A stretch of DNA of 40,010 nucleotides from UMGS1279 sp045534095 (GTDB lineage Bacteria > Bacillota > Clostridia > Oscillospirales > Acutalibacteraceae), in NCBI GenBank assembly GCA_045534095.1, contig JAZSJA010000141.1, positions 1 through 40,010 on the forward strand. The letters run 5' to 3'. A model generated the notes under the pieces. That model was not told the origin of the DNA. It saw nothing but the letters and a program-made list of their open reading frames with translations, and searched no databases. Position numbers and translations under genes: made by a program. Positions 34,245-40,010 of this stretch are shown one piece after another (the first letter of the stretch is position 1; the number at the start of each line of letters is the position of its first letter).

Positions 34245-35180
34245 TTATTTTTGCTTATTGTTTCCCTTTAAGTCTTTTAACTCATAGGGAGTTGTTTGAT
34301 AAACAAAGTAGTTAAGCCAGTTGGTAAAAAGAGTGCTGGCATAAACGTGCCATCTGGGATAAGGCTCTTTTTCAGGATTATCATCAGGGAAGTAATTTTT
34401 AGGTACGTCAGGATTAAGACCTCTTGCAACGTCCCTTGTGTACTCGTTTAAAAGGGTGTTGCGATCATATTCGTGATGTCCCATAATAAAAAATTGTCGA
34501 CCGTGATTATCGCCTACAAGATGCACTCCAACCTCCTCAGATTCAGACATAATTCTAAGCTCGGGATGATTTGCAATTTCATCTCTGTTAGAGGCGGTAT
34601 GGCGTGACTGAGGAACGTAAAGATAATCGTCCATTCCATGAAAAAGACGAGATTTTTCGGTTAAAATATCCACCTTGAATACACCTGAAATCTTTTTAGG
34701 CAGGGGATATTTGCTAATACCATAATGATAATAAAGTCCGGCTTGGGCACCCCAGCATATGTGAAGAGTAGAAAAAACGTTTTCTTTAGACCACTCCATA
34801 ATTTCACATAGCTCTTGCCAATATTCAACGTCCTCAAAAGGCAAAAGTTCTACGGGGGCTCCTGTTATTATAAGGCCGTCAAACTGCTGGTCCTTAATCT
34901 CCTCAAAGGTAGTGTAGAAATTTAGCAAATGCTCAGGCGACGTGTTTTTTGCCTTATGGGTAGAGGTCTGCATAAGGGTAATTTCTATTTGAAGAGGAGT
35001 ATTTGAAAGACACCGAAGCAGGTGTGTTTCGGTCTCAATCTTATTAGGCATAAGATTAAGTATTAAAATTTTAAGTGGTCGAATATCCTGATGAAGTGCC
35101 CTTGTTTCGGTCATAACAAAAATATGTTCATTTTCAAGCACCGCTCTGGCAGGAAGATCATTGCTTATTTTTATAGGCAT
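34245..35180 (-). CDS. metA: Homoserine O-acetyltransferase, MetA type
   Basis: A 311-residue MetA family enzyme that acylates homoserine in methionine synthesis. The catalytic cysteine is C142 in LHICWGAQAG. Residue 111 is Glu (ITGAPVELLPFED); in this family Glu111 goes with acetyl-CoA and Gly111 with succinyl-CoA, so acetyl transfer is predicted. The histidine region GHHEYDRNTL is present. The proposed ATG has no strong AGGAGG. No SAM riboswitch sequence is visible in the 128 bases upstream. Confidence 0.95.
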   Translation of the reverse strand: MPIKISNDLPARAVLENEHIFVMTETRALHQDIRPLKILILNLMPNKIETETHLLRCLSNTPLQIEITLMQTSTHKAKNTSPEHLLNFYTTFEEIKDQQFDGLIITGAPVELLPFEDVEYWQELCEIMEWSKENVFSTLHICWGAQAGLYYHYGISKYPLPKKISGVFKVDILTEKSRLFHGMDDYLYVPQSRHTASNRDEIANHPELRIMSESEEVGVHLVGDNHGRQFFIMGHHEYDRNTLLNEYTRDVARGLNPDVPKNYFPDDNPEKEPYPRWHVYASTLFTNWLNYFVYQTTPYELKDLKGNNKQK

Positions 35181-35308
35181 CTATAACAAGACCTACTTTC
35201 TAAAATCTACAATTATTTTAATTAAAATTATATTTTATTCATTATACACCTTTTTTGCTACAAATACTATACCTATATTAAAAAATTTTTTAAAAAAGAG
35301 GGGTTTTT

Positions 35309-35671
35309 TTGAAAAAAATTAGATTTTTTAGCAAAAATTCTCTAAAGAGTGGTCTTATTGGAATAATAAACGGCTTTTTTGGAGCGGGAGGTGGGCTTGC
35401 ATTGGTGCCCCTTTTGGTTAAAATGGGATTTGAGCGAAAAGCCGCTCACGCAAACGCCGTTGCGGTAATTTTTTCCATCACCATAGTAAGTGCCGCAATC
35501 TACGTTGCACAAGGCTACGTAAAATTGAGTGACAGTTTTATATTTTTGCCCGGAGGGATTTTAGGGGCAATAATCGGCACCCTTGTTATGAAAAAAATAT
35601 CCCCAAAAGCCATTAAAAAGATATTTGGCATTTTTATGATTTGGGCAGGATGGAGGTTGGTTTTTGGATGA
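35309..35671 (+). CDS. TSUP/TauE-SafE family transporter, N-terminal half
   Basis: A 120-residue membrane protein with about four helices. It matches the first half of TSUP-type anion exporters: GIINGFFGAGGGLALVPLLV is the family's typical opening, and GGILGAIIGTLVMKKISPK the end of its first repeat. Full TSUP proteins are about 250 residues with two such repeats. TTG is the start, with GAGGGG at 7-base spacing. Its stop overlaps the next start by 4 bases (ATGA). The two halves probably assemble as a dimer. Confidence 0.82.
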   Translation: MKKIRFFSKNSLKSGLIGIINGFFGAGGGLALVPLLVKMGFERKAAHANAVAVIFSITIVSAAIYVAQGYVKLSDSFIFLPGGILGAIIGTLVMKKISPKAIKKIFGIFMIWAGWRLVFG

Positions 35672-36030
35672 GTACTTTTCCATCATTACTCGCCGGATTT
35701 TTGGCGGGAATTTTTGGCTCAATGGGACTTGGCGGCGGCAGCATTCTTATAATATATCTTACGATTTTTGCGGGGGTGGATCAGTTAACCGCTCAGGGAA
35801 TAAACCTTATTTTCTTTTTGCCTACAGCAGCGGTGGCTCTTTTTATCTACTCCAAAAAGGGAATAATAAAATGGCGTAGCATTCTGCCCATAATGTTGTT
35901 GGGCTCGGCAGGCACCCTGATTTCGGGATTTTTTATAGGCATAATTAAAGGCGGGCTTATTAAAAAATTATTTGGAATAGTGATTATTTTTTATGGTCTT
36001 TTTGAAATTTTAGGAAAAAACAAAAAATAA
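35668..36030 (+). CDS. TSUP/TauE-SafE family transporter, second half
   Basis: A 120-residue membrane protein paired with the preceding gene. It again shows the family opening (FLAGIFGSMGLGGGSILIIY) and repeat end (LLGSAGTLISGFFIGIIKGG). The ATG at 35668 is preferred to an upstream frame start at 35641 because GGAGG lies upstream and it forms a normal ATGA overlap. The substrate (sulfite, sulfoacetate or another anion) cannot be told from the sequence. Confidence 0.82.
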   Translation: MSTFPSLLAGFLAGIFGSMGLGGGSILIIYLTIFAGVDQLTAQGINLIFFLPTAAVALFIYSKKGIIKWRSILPIMLLGSAGTLISGFFIGIIKGGLIKKLFGIVIIFYGLFEILGKNKK

Positions 36031-36052
36031 TTGAATTTCCATCCTTAATTCA

Positions 36053-36081
36053 TTGCAAAACCATTAGTTTTGTATTATAAT
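36053..36081 (+). promoter_or_regulatory. Promoter of the second PHP gene
   Basis: TTGCAA (36053-36058), a 17-base spacer and a perfect TATAAT (36076-36081). Confidence 0.7.
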
Positions 36082-36113
36082 AATCAAAATCAAAAGTAAA
36101 GTTGGTAATTAAA

Positions 36114-36803
36114 ATGTATAAATATGAAACACATTCGCACACCTCTCCCGTAAGCCGTTGTGCAATAGCAACAGTTGAAGAAACCCTTGAATTTTACAAA
36201 AAAATAGGATATGACGGCGTTTTTATTACCAATCATTTTATTGATGGAAATATCAATGCCGACCGCAGTCTCCCCTATGAGGAACTGGTAGAGTTTTATT
36301 TTTCAGACTACGAAAAAGCCTTGGAAATAGGCAAAGAAATTGGCTTGAAGGTGTTTTTAGGGGTTGAACTTTCTTACGGTGGCACCGATTTTCTAATCTA
36401 CGGACTTGATAAAGAATGGTTTTTGGCTCATCCCGAAATCAAAGATATGAAAAAAAGCGACGAGCTTAATTTTATGGCGGAAAGCGGAGCGTTGGTTATT
36501 CAGGCACACCCCTTCCGCATTGGCGGCCACATTGACCATATCCGCCTTTTCCCTCACCGCATTCATGGTGTTGAGATAATTAACACCAGCCGAAACGAAA
36601 AAGAAAACGATATTGCTAAGCTTTATTGCGAGCATTACAATCTTATTAAGTTCGCAGGCTCTGATAACCATACCGCCGGCAAGCGTGAATTTTTAGCAGG
36701 TGTCTGTTCAAAGGAACCGATTGTAAGCGAAGAGGACTTTGTAGAAAAGGTTAAAAATCACCAAACCGAGGTTTTCACCTTTACGGTAGAAAAGGAAAAA
36801 TAA
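36114..36803 (+). CDS. PHP-domain metal-dependent phosphoesterase
   Basis: A 229-residue PHP protein. Metal-binding segments are visible: YETHSHTSPVSRC at the N-terminus, FITNHFIDGN near 40, GVELSYGG near 85, IQAHPFRIGGH near 137 and GSDNHTAGKRE near 187. It lacks the accessory domain of the PHP protein at 31122-32138 and is only distantly related. The ATG at 36114 has a weak ribosome site (AAAGT); an in-frame TTG at 36102 is an alternative. It has its own promoter and a bidirectional terminator. The substrate is unknown. Confidence 0.82.
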   Translation: MYKYETHSHTSPVSRCAIATVEETLEFYKKIGYDGVFITNHFIDGNINADRSLPYEELVEFYFSDYEKALEIGKEIGLKVFLGVELSYGGTDFLIYGLDKEWFLAHPEIKDMKKSDELNFMAESGALVIQAHPFRIGGHIDHIRLFPHRIHGVEIINTSRNEKENDIAKLYCEHYNLIKFAGSDNHTAGKREFLAGVCSKEPIVSEEDFVEKVKNHQTEVFTFTVEKEK

Positions 36804-36822
36804 TACTAGTTTACGCTATAAC

Positions 36823-36853
36823 AAAAACAAGGCTCATCGGGAGCCTTGTTTTT
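36823..36853. terminator. Bidirectional terminator between PHP and NahK-like genes
   Basis: AAAAACAAGGCTC pairs perfectly with GAGCCTTGTTTTT around ATCGG. Confidence 0.9.
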
Positions 36854-36862
36854 ATATACTAA

Positions 36863-37969
36863 TTATTTATTTTTGCAATACTTTGAAACGATATGTTTCA
36901 TTGTTTCCCAGTTTTTCTCCATCTCGGCAACCAGTTTAAGTTGAGTGCGGCAACGGTCTAAATTATGCTCGGGATACTTAGTTTTAAAATATGTATCACC
37001 TGCTAAATAGTCGGCCAAAAATCTCATACCACATTCAATGGTCATCATTTTTGCACCTTCGGGCATAAGCATAATTTCGCTATCCTCAAGTTGACCGTCA
37101 CAACCGGTTAAAAATCCGTCTGCAAAAGCGGTAAACATACCAATATCAATACCAACCTTAGATAAATCCTTTTCATCCTCGGCGGCGGTGGATGCACCAA
37201 AACGAATAGCATCACCAAAATCGGTTACGGAAAAACCGGGCATAATTGTATCTAAATCGATAACACAAAGAGCTTTGCGGGTTGTGGCATCAAGCATTGC
37301 ATTGTTGGTCTTGGTATCGTTATGGCTAACACGAAGGGGTAATTCACCCTTTTTATTAGCCTCTGCCAAAACACCGTAAAAATCAGCACGAGCCTTTATA
37401 AATTCAATCTCTTCCATAACACCTGCGGCTCTGCCCTTTTTATCCTCTTTAACTGCCTTTAAGAAATCATTATAGCGTTTAACAGTATCATGGAAACGAG
37501 GTAAAACCTCATAAAGCTCCTCGGCAGGGAAATCGCTTAAATCACGTTGGAATTTACCAAACGCAATACCGCACTCGTAAAAATCGTCGGTACGCTCGGG
37601 CAATTCTATGCAAAGAGAATTTTCAATAAAACGATAAACACGCCAACAGTTTTTGTGTTTATCTATATAATAACTATTGCCCGTGTGGGTAGGAATAAGC
37701 TCCAAAACACCACGAGGGTCGGTAATTTTCTTTTTAAGATGCTCGGTAACCTTTTCAATATTAGCCATTACCTGCTTGGGTTTTTTAAAAATTGAACTGT
37801 TTACGGCCTGAATAATGTAGGCACTTTCGCTTCCGTCGGCCTCATCACAAATAAGTCGAAAAGAGTCGTTAATGTGACCGTTTCCATAAGGAATGCATCC
37901 TCTTGGAATACCTGTTACCTGAAAATTGTTTACCGCATTATTGATAAAATCCAAACAATTCTTCTCCAT
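36863..37969 (-). CDS. N-acetylhexosamine 1-kinase-like sugar kinase (NahK family)
   Basis: A 368-residue kinase of the aminoglycoside-phosphotransferase fold, closely patterned on bifidobacterial NahK, which phosphorylates GlcNAc and GalNAc at C1 in the lacto-N-biose pathway. Shared features include YGNGHINDSFRL, YIIQAVNSSIF, the catalytic RVSHNDTKTNN, IDLDTIMPG, DFGDAIRFGAST and ECGMRFLADYL. Length also matches. The ATG at 37969 follows AAAGGA; an ATG at 37987 would overlap that site. No lacto-N-biose phosphorylase or epimerase lies nearby, so the exact sugar is uncertain. It follows an acyltransferase-like gene by 21 bases. Confidence 0.85.
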   Translation of the reverse strand: MEKNCLDFINNAVNNFQVTGIPRGCIPYGNGHINDSFRLICDEADGSESAYIIQAVNSSIFKKPKQVMANIEKVTEHLKKKITDPRGVLELIPTHTGNSYYIDKHKNCWRVYRFIENSLCIELPERTDDFYECGIAFGKFQRDLSDFPAEELYEVLPRFHDTVKRYNDFLKAVKEDKKGRAAGVMEEIEFIKARADFYGVLAEANKKGELPLRVSHNDTKTNNAMLDATTRKALCVIDLDTIMPGFSVTDFGDAIRFGASTAAEDEKDLSKVGIDIGMFTAFADGFLTGCDGQLEDSEIMLMPEGAKMMTIECGMRFLADYLAGDTYFKTKYPEHNLDRCRTQLKLVAEMEKNWETMKHIVSKYCKNK

Positions 37970-37990
37970 TTTTAAAATTCCTTTCAAAAT

Positions 37991-38902
37991 TTATTTCTTA
38001 ATAAATTTATTATTTTTAATAAAGAAAAATCCCTTAGCTCCGCCAATTTCACCATTTTCTAAAAGACGCTTTTTATATGCTCTTTGAAGGGATGTGCATT
38101 CGGGAAGTGATGCTATGTTTTCTTCACAATCCTCACGACCGAAAATACGCCATAAATTGCCTCGCCGATTATTAGTTTCTACTATATTAAAGAATTCTGC
38201 AAACATTAAAAGGCTGCTGGTTTGGGGTAAAAATTCTTTATGATTTGGATATAAAAGCCAAGAATCACAATGAAATAACACAGTTTTATTATTAAATAAA
38301 GGCGCGTAATATTCTGCTGCCTTTAAAAACGAATCTATACAATCCTGTTTTAACAGTTTGCTACCACCCGGAATATGAATGTTTATTGCTAAATCACCCT
38401 GAGAAACGGATATTCCATCTACATTATAATCACTATCTATAAAAATAGGTTCAAACTGTAAACGTCCAAAGGTGTGACGAGTGCCGTCCACAAAACGATT
38501 AAACCACTCGGCAACAAAAACACCGTCCATATTATGTACCGCAGTACATTCTGCCCATTTTATTTTAATATCCTTTAAAAAACCATCAAAACAGCCCTCA
38601 GGCATACCTTTTTGCTCATAAAATGTTTTTACATGCTTGGTAACACAAAGGGAAATTATAAACTCGCCTATGTACTTGTGCACTTTAATTTGATTAGCCG
38701 CTCTTTCGGCAGAAATAAGCGCCCATTTCCAATCGGGGCAGCTTTGGTTTTTGTAAAGTTTTAACACATTGTGAAACAACAAGTTTGATTTTTTATTGTT
38801 GCATATTTTTTTATAGGTATCCGTAACAAAAGAAATTGTATCTTTGGGATATTCCATATAATCCATTGATTTATTAAGCCAATTTAGATAAGGATACTGC
38901 AT
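37991..38902 (-). CDS. Acyltransferase-domain protein (GNAT_C/DUF5596-like)
   Basis: A 303-residue soluble protein resembling two-part N-acyltransferase-domain proteins of Firmicutes: a helical N-terminus, a segment with GRLQFEPIFID, NIHIPGGSKLLKQDCIDSFL, and a beta-rich GNAT-like end with FHCDSWLLYPNHKEFLP. Function is not known. I choose the ATG at 38902; a TTG at 38926 is also in frame and neither has a strong ribosome site. It is transcribed divergently from the PocR-AraC gene and in line with the NahK-like kinase, so the pair probably acts on an amino sugar or its derivative. Confidence 0.65.
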   Translation of the reverse strand: MQYPYLNWLNKSMDYMEYPKDTISFVTDTYKKICNNKKSNLLFHNVLKLYKNQSCPDWKWALISAERAANQIKVHKYIGEFIISLCVTKHVKTFYEQKGMPEGCFDGFLKDIKIKWAECTAVHNMDGVFVAEWFNRFVDGTRHTFGRLQFEPIFIDSDYNVDGISVSQGDLAINIHIPGGSKLLKQDCIDSFLKAAEYYAPLFNNKTVLFHCDSWLLYPNHKEFLPQTSSLLMFAEFFNIVETNNRRGNLWRIFGREDCEENIASLPECTSLQRAYKKRLLENGEIGGAKGFFFIKNNKFIKK

Positions 38903-38952
38903 AAAAAGCACGTCCAAACATAACAAACTATTCTAGATTATAAAAAAAGTGC

Positions 38953-38981
38953 TTGACAAGTTCTATAAATAAAAGTACAAT
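38953..38981 (+). promoter_or_regulatory. Promoter of the PocR-AraC regulator
   Basis: Consensus TTGACA (38953-38958), a 17-base spacer and TACAAT (38976-38981). Confidence 0.75.
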
Positions 38982-39025
38982 CATTAGTATAAAAGAGTAA
39001 AATTTCCTTTTTAGGATGTGTGTTT

Positions 39026-39850
39026 ATGGATGTAATGTCACTTATAAAAGATTTATATAATATTTCCGGTGCTCGTGTTTCGGTACACGACGCCGCAGGC
39101 GAAGAGCTTTATGCATATCCATCAAAGCTTTCGCCTTTTTGTGCCAAAATTCAAGAAAATATTTTTACTCATCGCAATTGTGTAGACTGCGACCAAAAAG
39201 CCTGTTCAACCCTTACCGCCAACGGCAAGCCCTACATATACCGCTGTTCTTGTGGACTTTTAGAGGCGGTGGCTCCAATCCATAACGAGGGTGTAATTAC
39301 AGGTTATTTAATGATGGGGCAGGTTCGCGATGAGTTAGAGGGTAATGACCAACACATTTTAAAAAGCAGCAAAGCCCTTTTTAAAACCGATGAAGAACAA
39401 CTTGAGTATTTTAATAAAATTCAACTTATTGAATATAACAAATTTGAAAGCTACGCTCGCATTATGGGAATTTTTGCCGAATATATAACAGTCCGCAATC
39501 GTTTCCCCTCAAAAGCCGACAGCCTGCCTGAGCTCATAAAAAAATACATATACCAAAATTTCGCAAAATCAGTAACCCTTGATAATATTTCAAAAAGATT
39601 TGATTGCTCAAAATCCACCATAATGAATACCTTTAGAAAAAAATACGGCATCACCGTAATTGCTTACCTTAATCAAATCAGACTTGAAGAAGCACAAAAA
39701 CTCATCTGCGATACCGAACTTTCATTTAAAGAAATCGCTTGCGAGTGCGGATTTTATGACCAAAACTATTTTTCAAAGCAGTTTACCGAAAAATATGGCT
39801 GCTCACCCACCGCCTTCAGAACAAAATATAAAAAATCCAAAAAAGAATAG
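39026..39850 (+). CDS. PocR-domain AraC-family transcriptional regulator
   Basis: A 274-residue regulator. Residues about 5-155 form a PocR-type sensory domain with clustered cysteines (FCAKIQENIFTHRNCVDCDQ and YRCSCGLLEAVAPI) and GYLMMGQVRDE. The AraC double HTH lies at about 170-270 (DNISKRFDCSKSTIMNTFRK, then ECGFYDQNYFSKQFTEKYGC). PocR domains are known or predicted to bind small organic ligands, as in the 1,2-propanediol regulator. The ATG at 39026 follows AGGA at 9-base spacing. The divergent acyltransferase/kinase pair is the likely target. Confidence 0.9.
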   Translation: MDVMSLIKDLYNISGARVSVHDAAGEELYAYPSKLSPFCAKIQENIFTHRNCVDCDQKACSTLTANGKPYIYRCSCGLLEAVAPIHNEGVITGYLMMGQVRDELEGNDQHILKSSKALFKTDEEQLEYFNKIQLIEYNKFESYARIMGIFAEYITVRNRFPSKADSLPELIKKYIYQNFAKSVTLDNISKRFDCSKSTIMNTFRKKYGITVIAYLNQIRLEEAQKLICDTELSFKEIACECGFYDQNYFSKQFTEKYGCSPTAFRTKYKKSKKE

Positions 39851-39889
39851 TTCAATTTTAAATCACCAAAAAATCGGGGCTGTAAAAAA

Positions 39890-39926
39890 ACATACGCGCG
39901 ATAAATTGTTATTTATCGTGCGTATG
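39890..39926. repeat. Palindrome at the edge of the terminal repeat
   Basis: CATACGCGCGATAAA and TTTATCGTGCGTATG are complementary except for one G-T position. It sits at the junction of unique sequence and the 111-base repeat. It may stop the AraC transcript, but no T tract follows on the plus strand. Confidence 0.6.
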
Positions 39927-40010
39927 TTGGGTGAAAATTGTAGGGGGCGGCGATTTTCGACGCCCCGTTTATTTCTAACCTTTTCCGGTATGTCGTAAAC
40001 GCCATACCCT
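39900..40010 (-). repeat. 111-base dispersed repeat, copy 2 (inverted)
   Basis: The reverse complement matches 9285-9395 with one difference. The match runs to the last base of the window, so the repeat may extend further. Confidence 0.9.

Noticed and set aside
35181..35308. SAM riboswitch or T-box before metA
   Set aside because: No conserved riboswitch core or terminator is seen in the 128-base gap.

Overview
The window looks like a chromosomal segment of an uncultured anaerobic Firmicute, most likely a gut or rumen Clostridia of the Oscillospiraceae/Eubacteriales type. The basis is moderate-to-low GC, strong AGGAGG ribosome binding sites, sigma-A type promoters, the accessory genes for an [FeFe] hydrogenase, cytosolic glycogen/maltodextrin enzymes, GTP-type PEP carboxykinase and several AraC regulators. 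This taxonomic call is inference; there is no rRNA gene in the window, and I found no tRNA gene by eye.

Layout. 1-137: 3' part of a structured RNA with a strong terminator. 140-544: hairpin repeats. 545-4828: a GH13 enzyme and glycogen phosphorylase (minus). 5189-7151: an ECF sigma factor and an RsgI-like anti-sigma protein with PepSY domains (plus). 7266-12477: hydrogenase maturation genes hydF, hydG, hydE and a TM1266-type regulator (minus), interrupted by an orphan phage-type DnaD-like gene (plus) and dense repeats. 12690-17989: a tight minus-strand operon of two M16 peptidase homologues, lgt, folD and a membrane protein. 18090-18735: tandem and inverted repeats with a MITE-like core. 18808-24336: a 1277-residue secreted modular protein facing a divergent AraC regulator. 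24419-26182: pckG. 26428-30915: a six-gene phage-type DNA packaging and lysis cassette without capsid or tail genes. 31122-36803: two PHP phosphoesterases, a zinc-ribbon membrane protein, a sugar-sensor-type regulator with a C-terminal helix-turn-helix, metA and a split TSUP transporter. 36863-39850: a NahK-like kinase and an acyltransferase-like protein facing a PocR-AraC regulator. 39900-40010: an inverted copy of a repeat found at 9285-9395.

How genes work together. GH13 and GlgP degrade alpha-glucans to oligosaccharides and glucose-1-phosphate. HydE, HydF and HydG together build the 2Fe subcluster of [FeFe] hydrogenase; the hydrogenase itself is not in this window. The TM1266-hydE transcript has its own promoter and a leader with a terminator and a competing pairing, so hydrogenase maturation may be controlled by attenuation. 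YfmF/YfmH homologues, Lgt and FolD are housekeeping genes sharing one promoter.

Most unusual points: the capsid-less packaging/lysis cassette; the candidate attenuator RNA before the hyd genes; an AraC regulator that carries a C-terminal module resembling those of the secreted protein it faces; and a family of hairpin repeats whose stems co-vary between copies.
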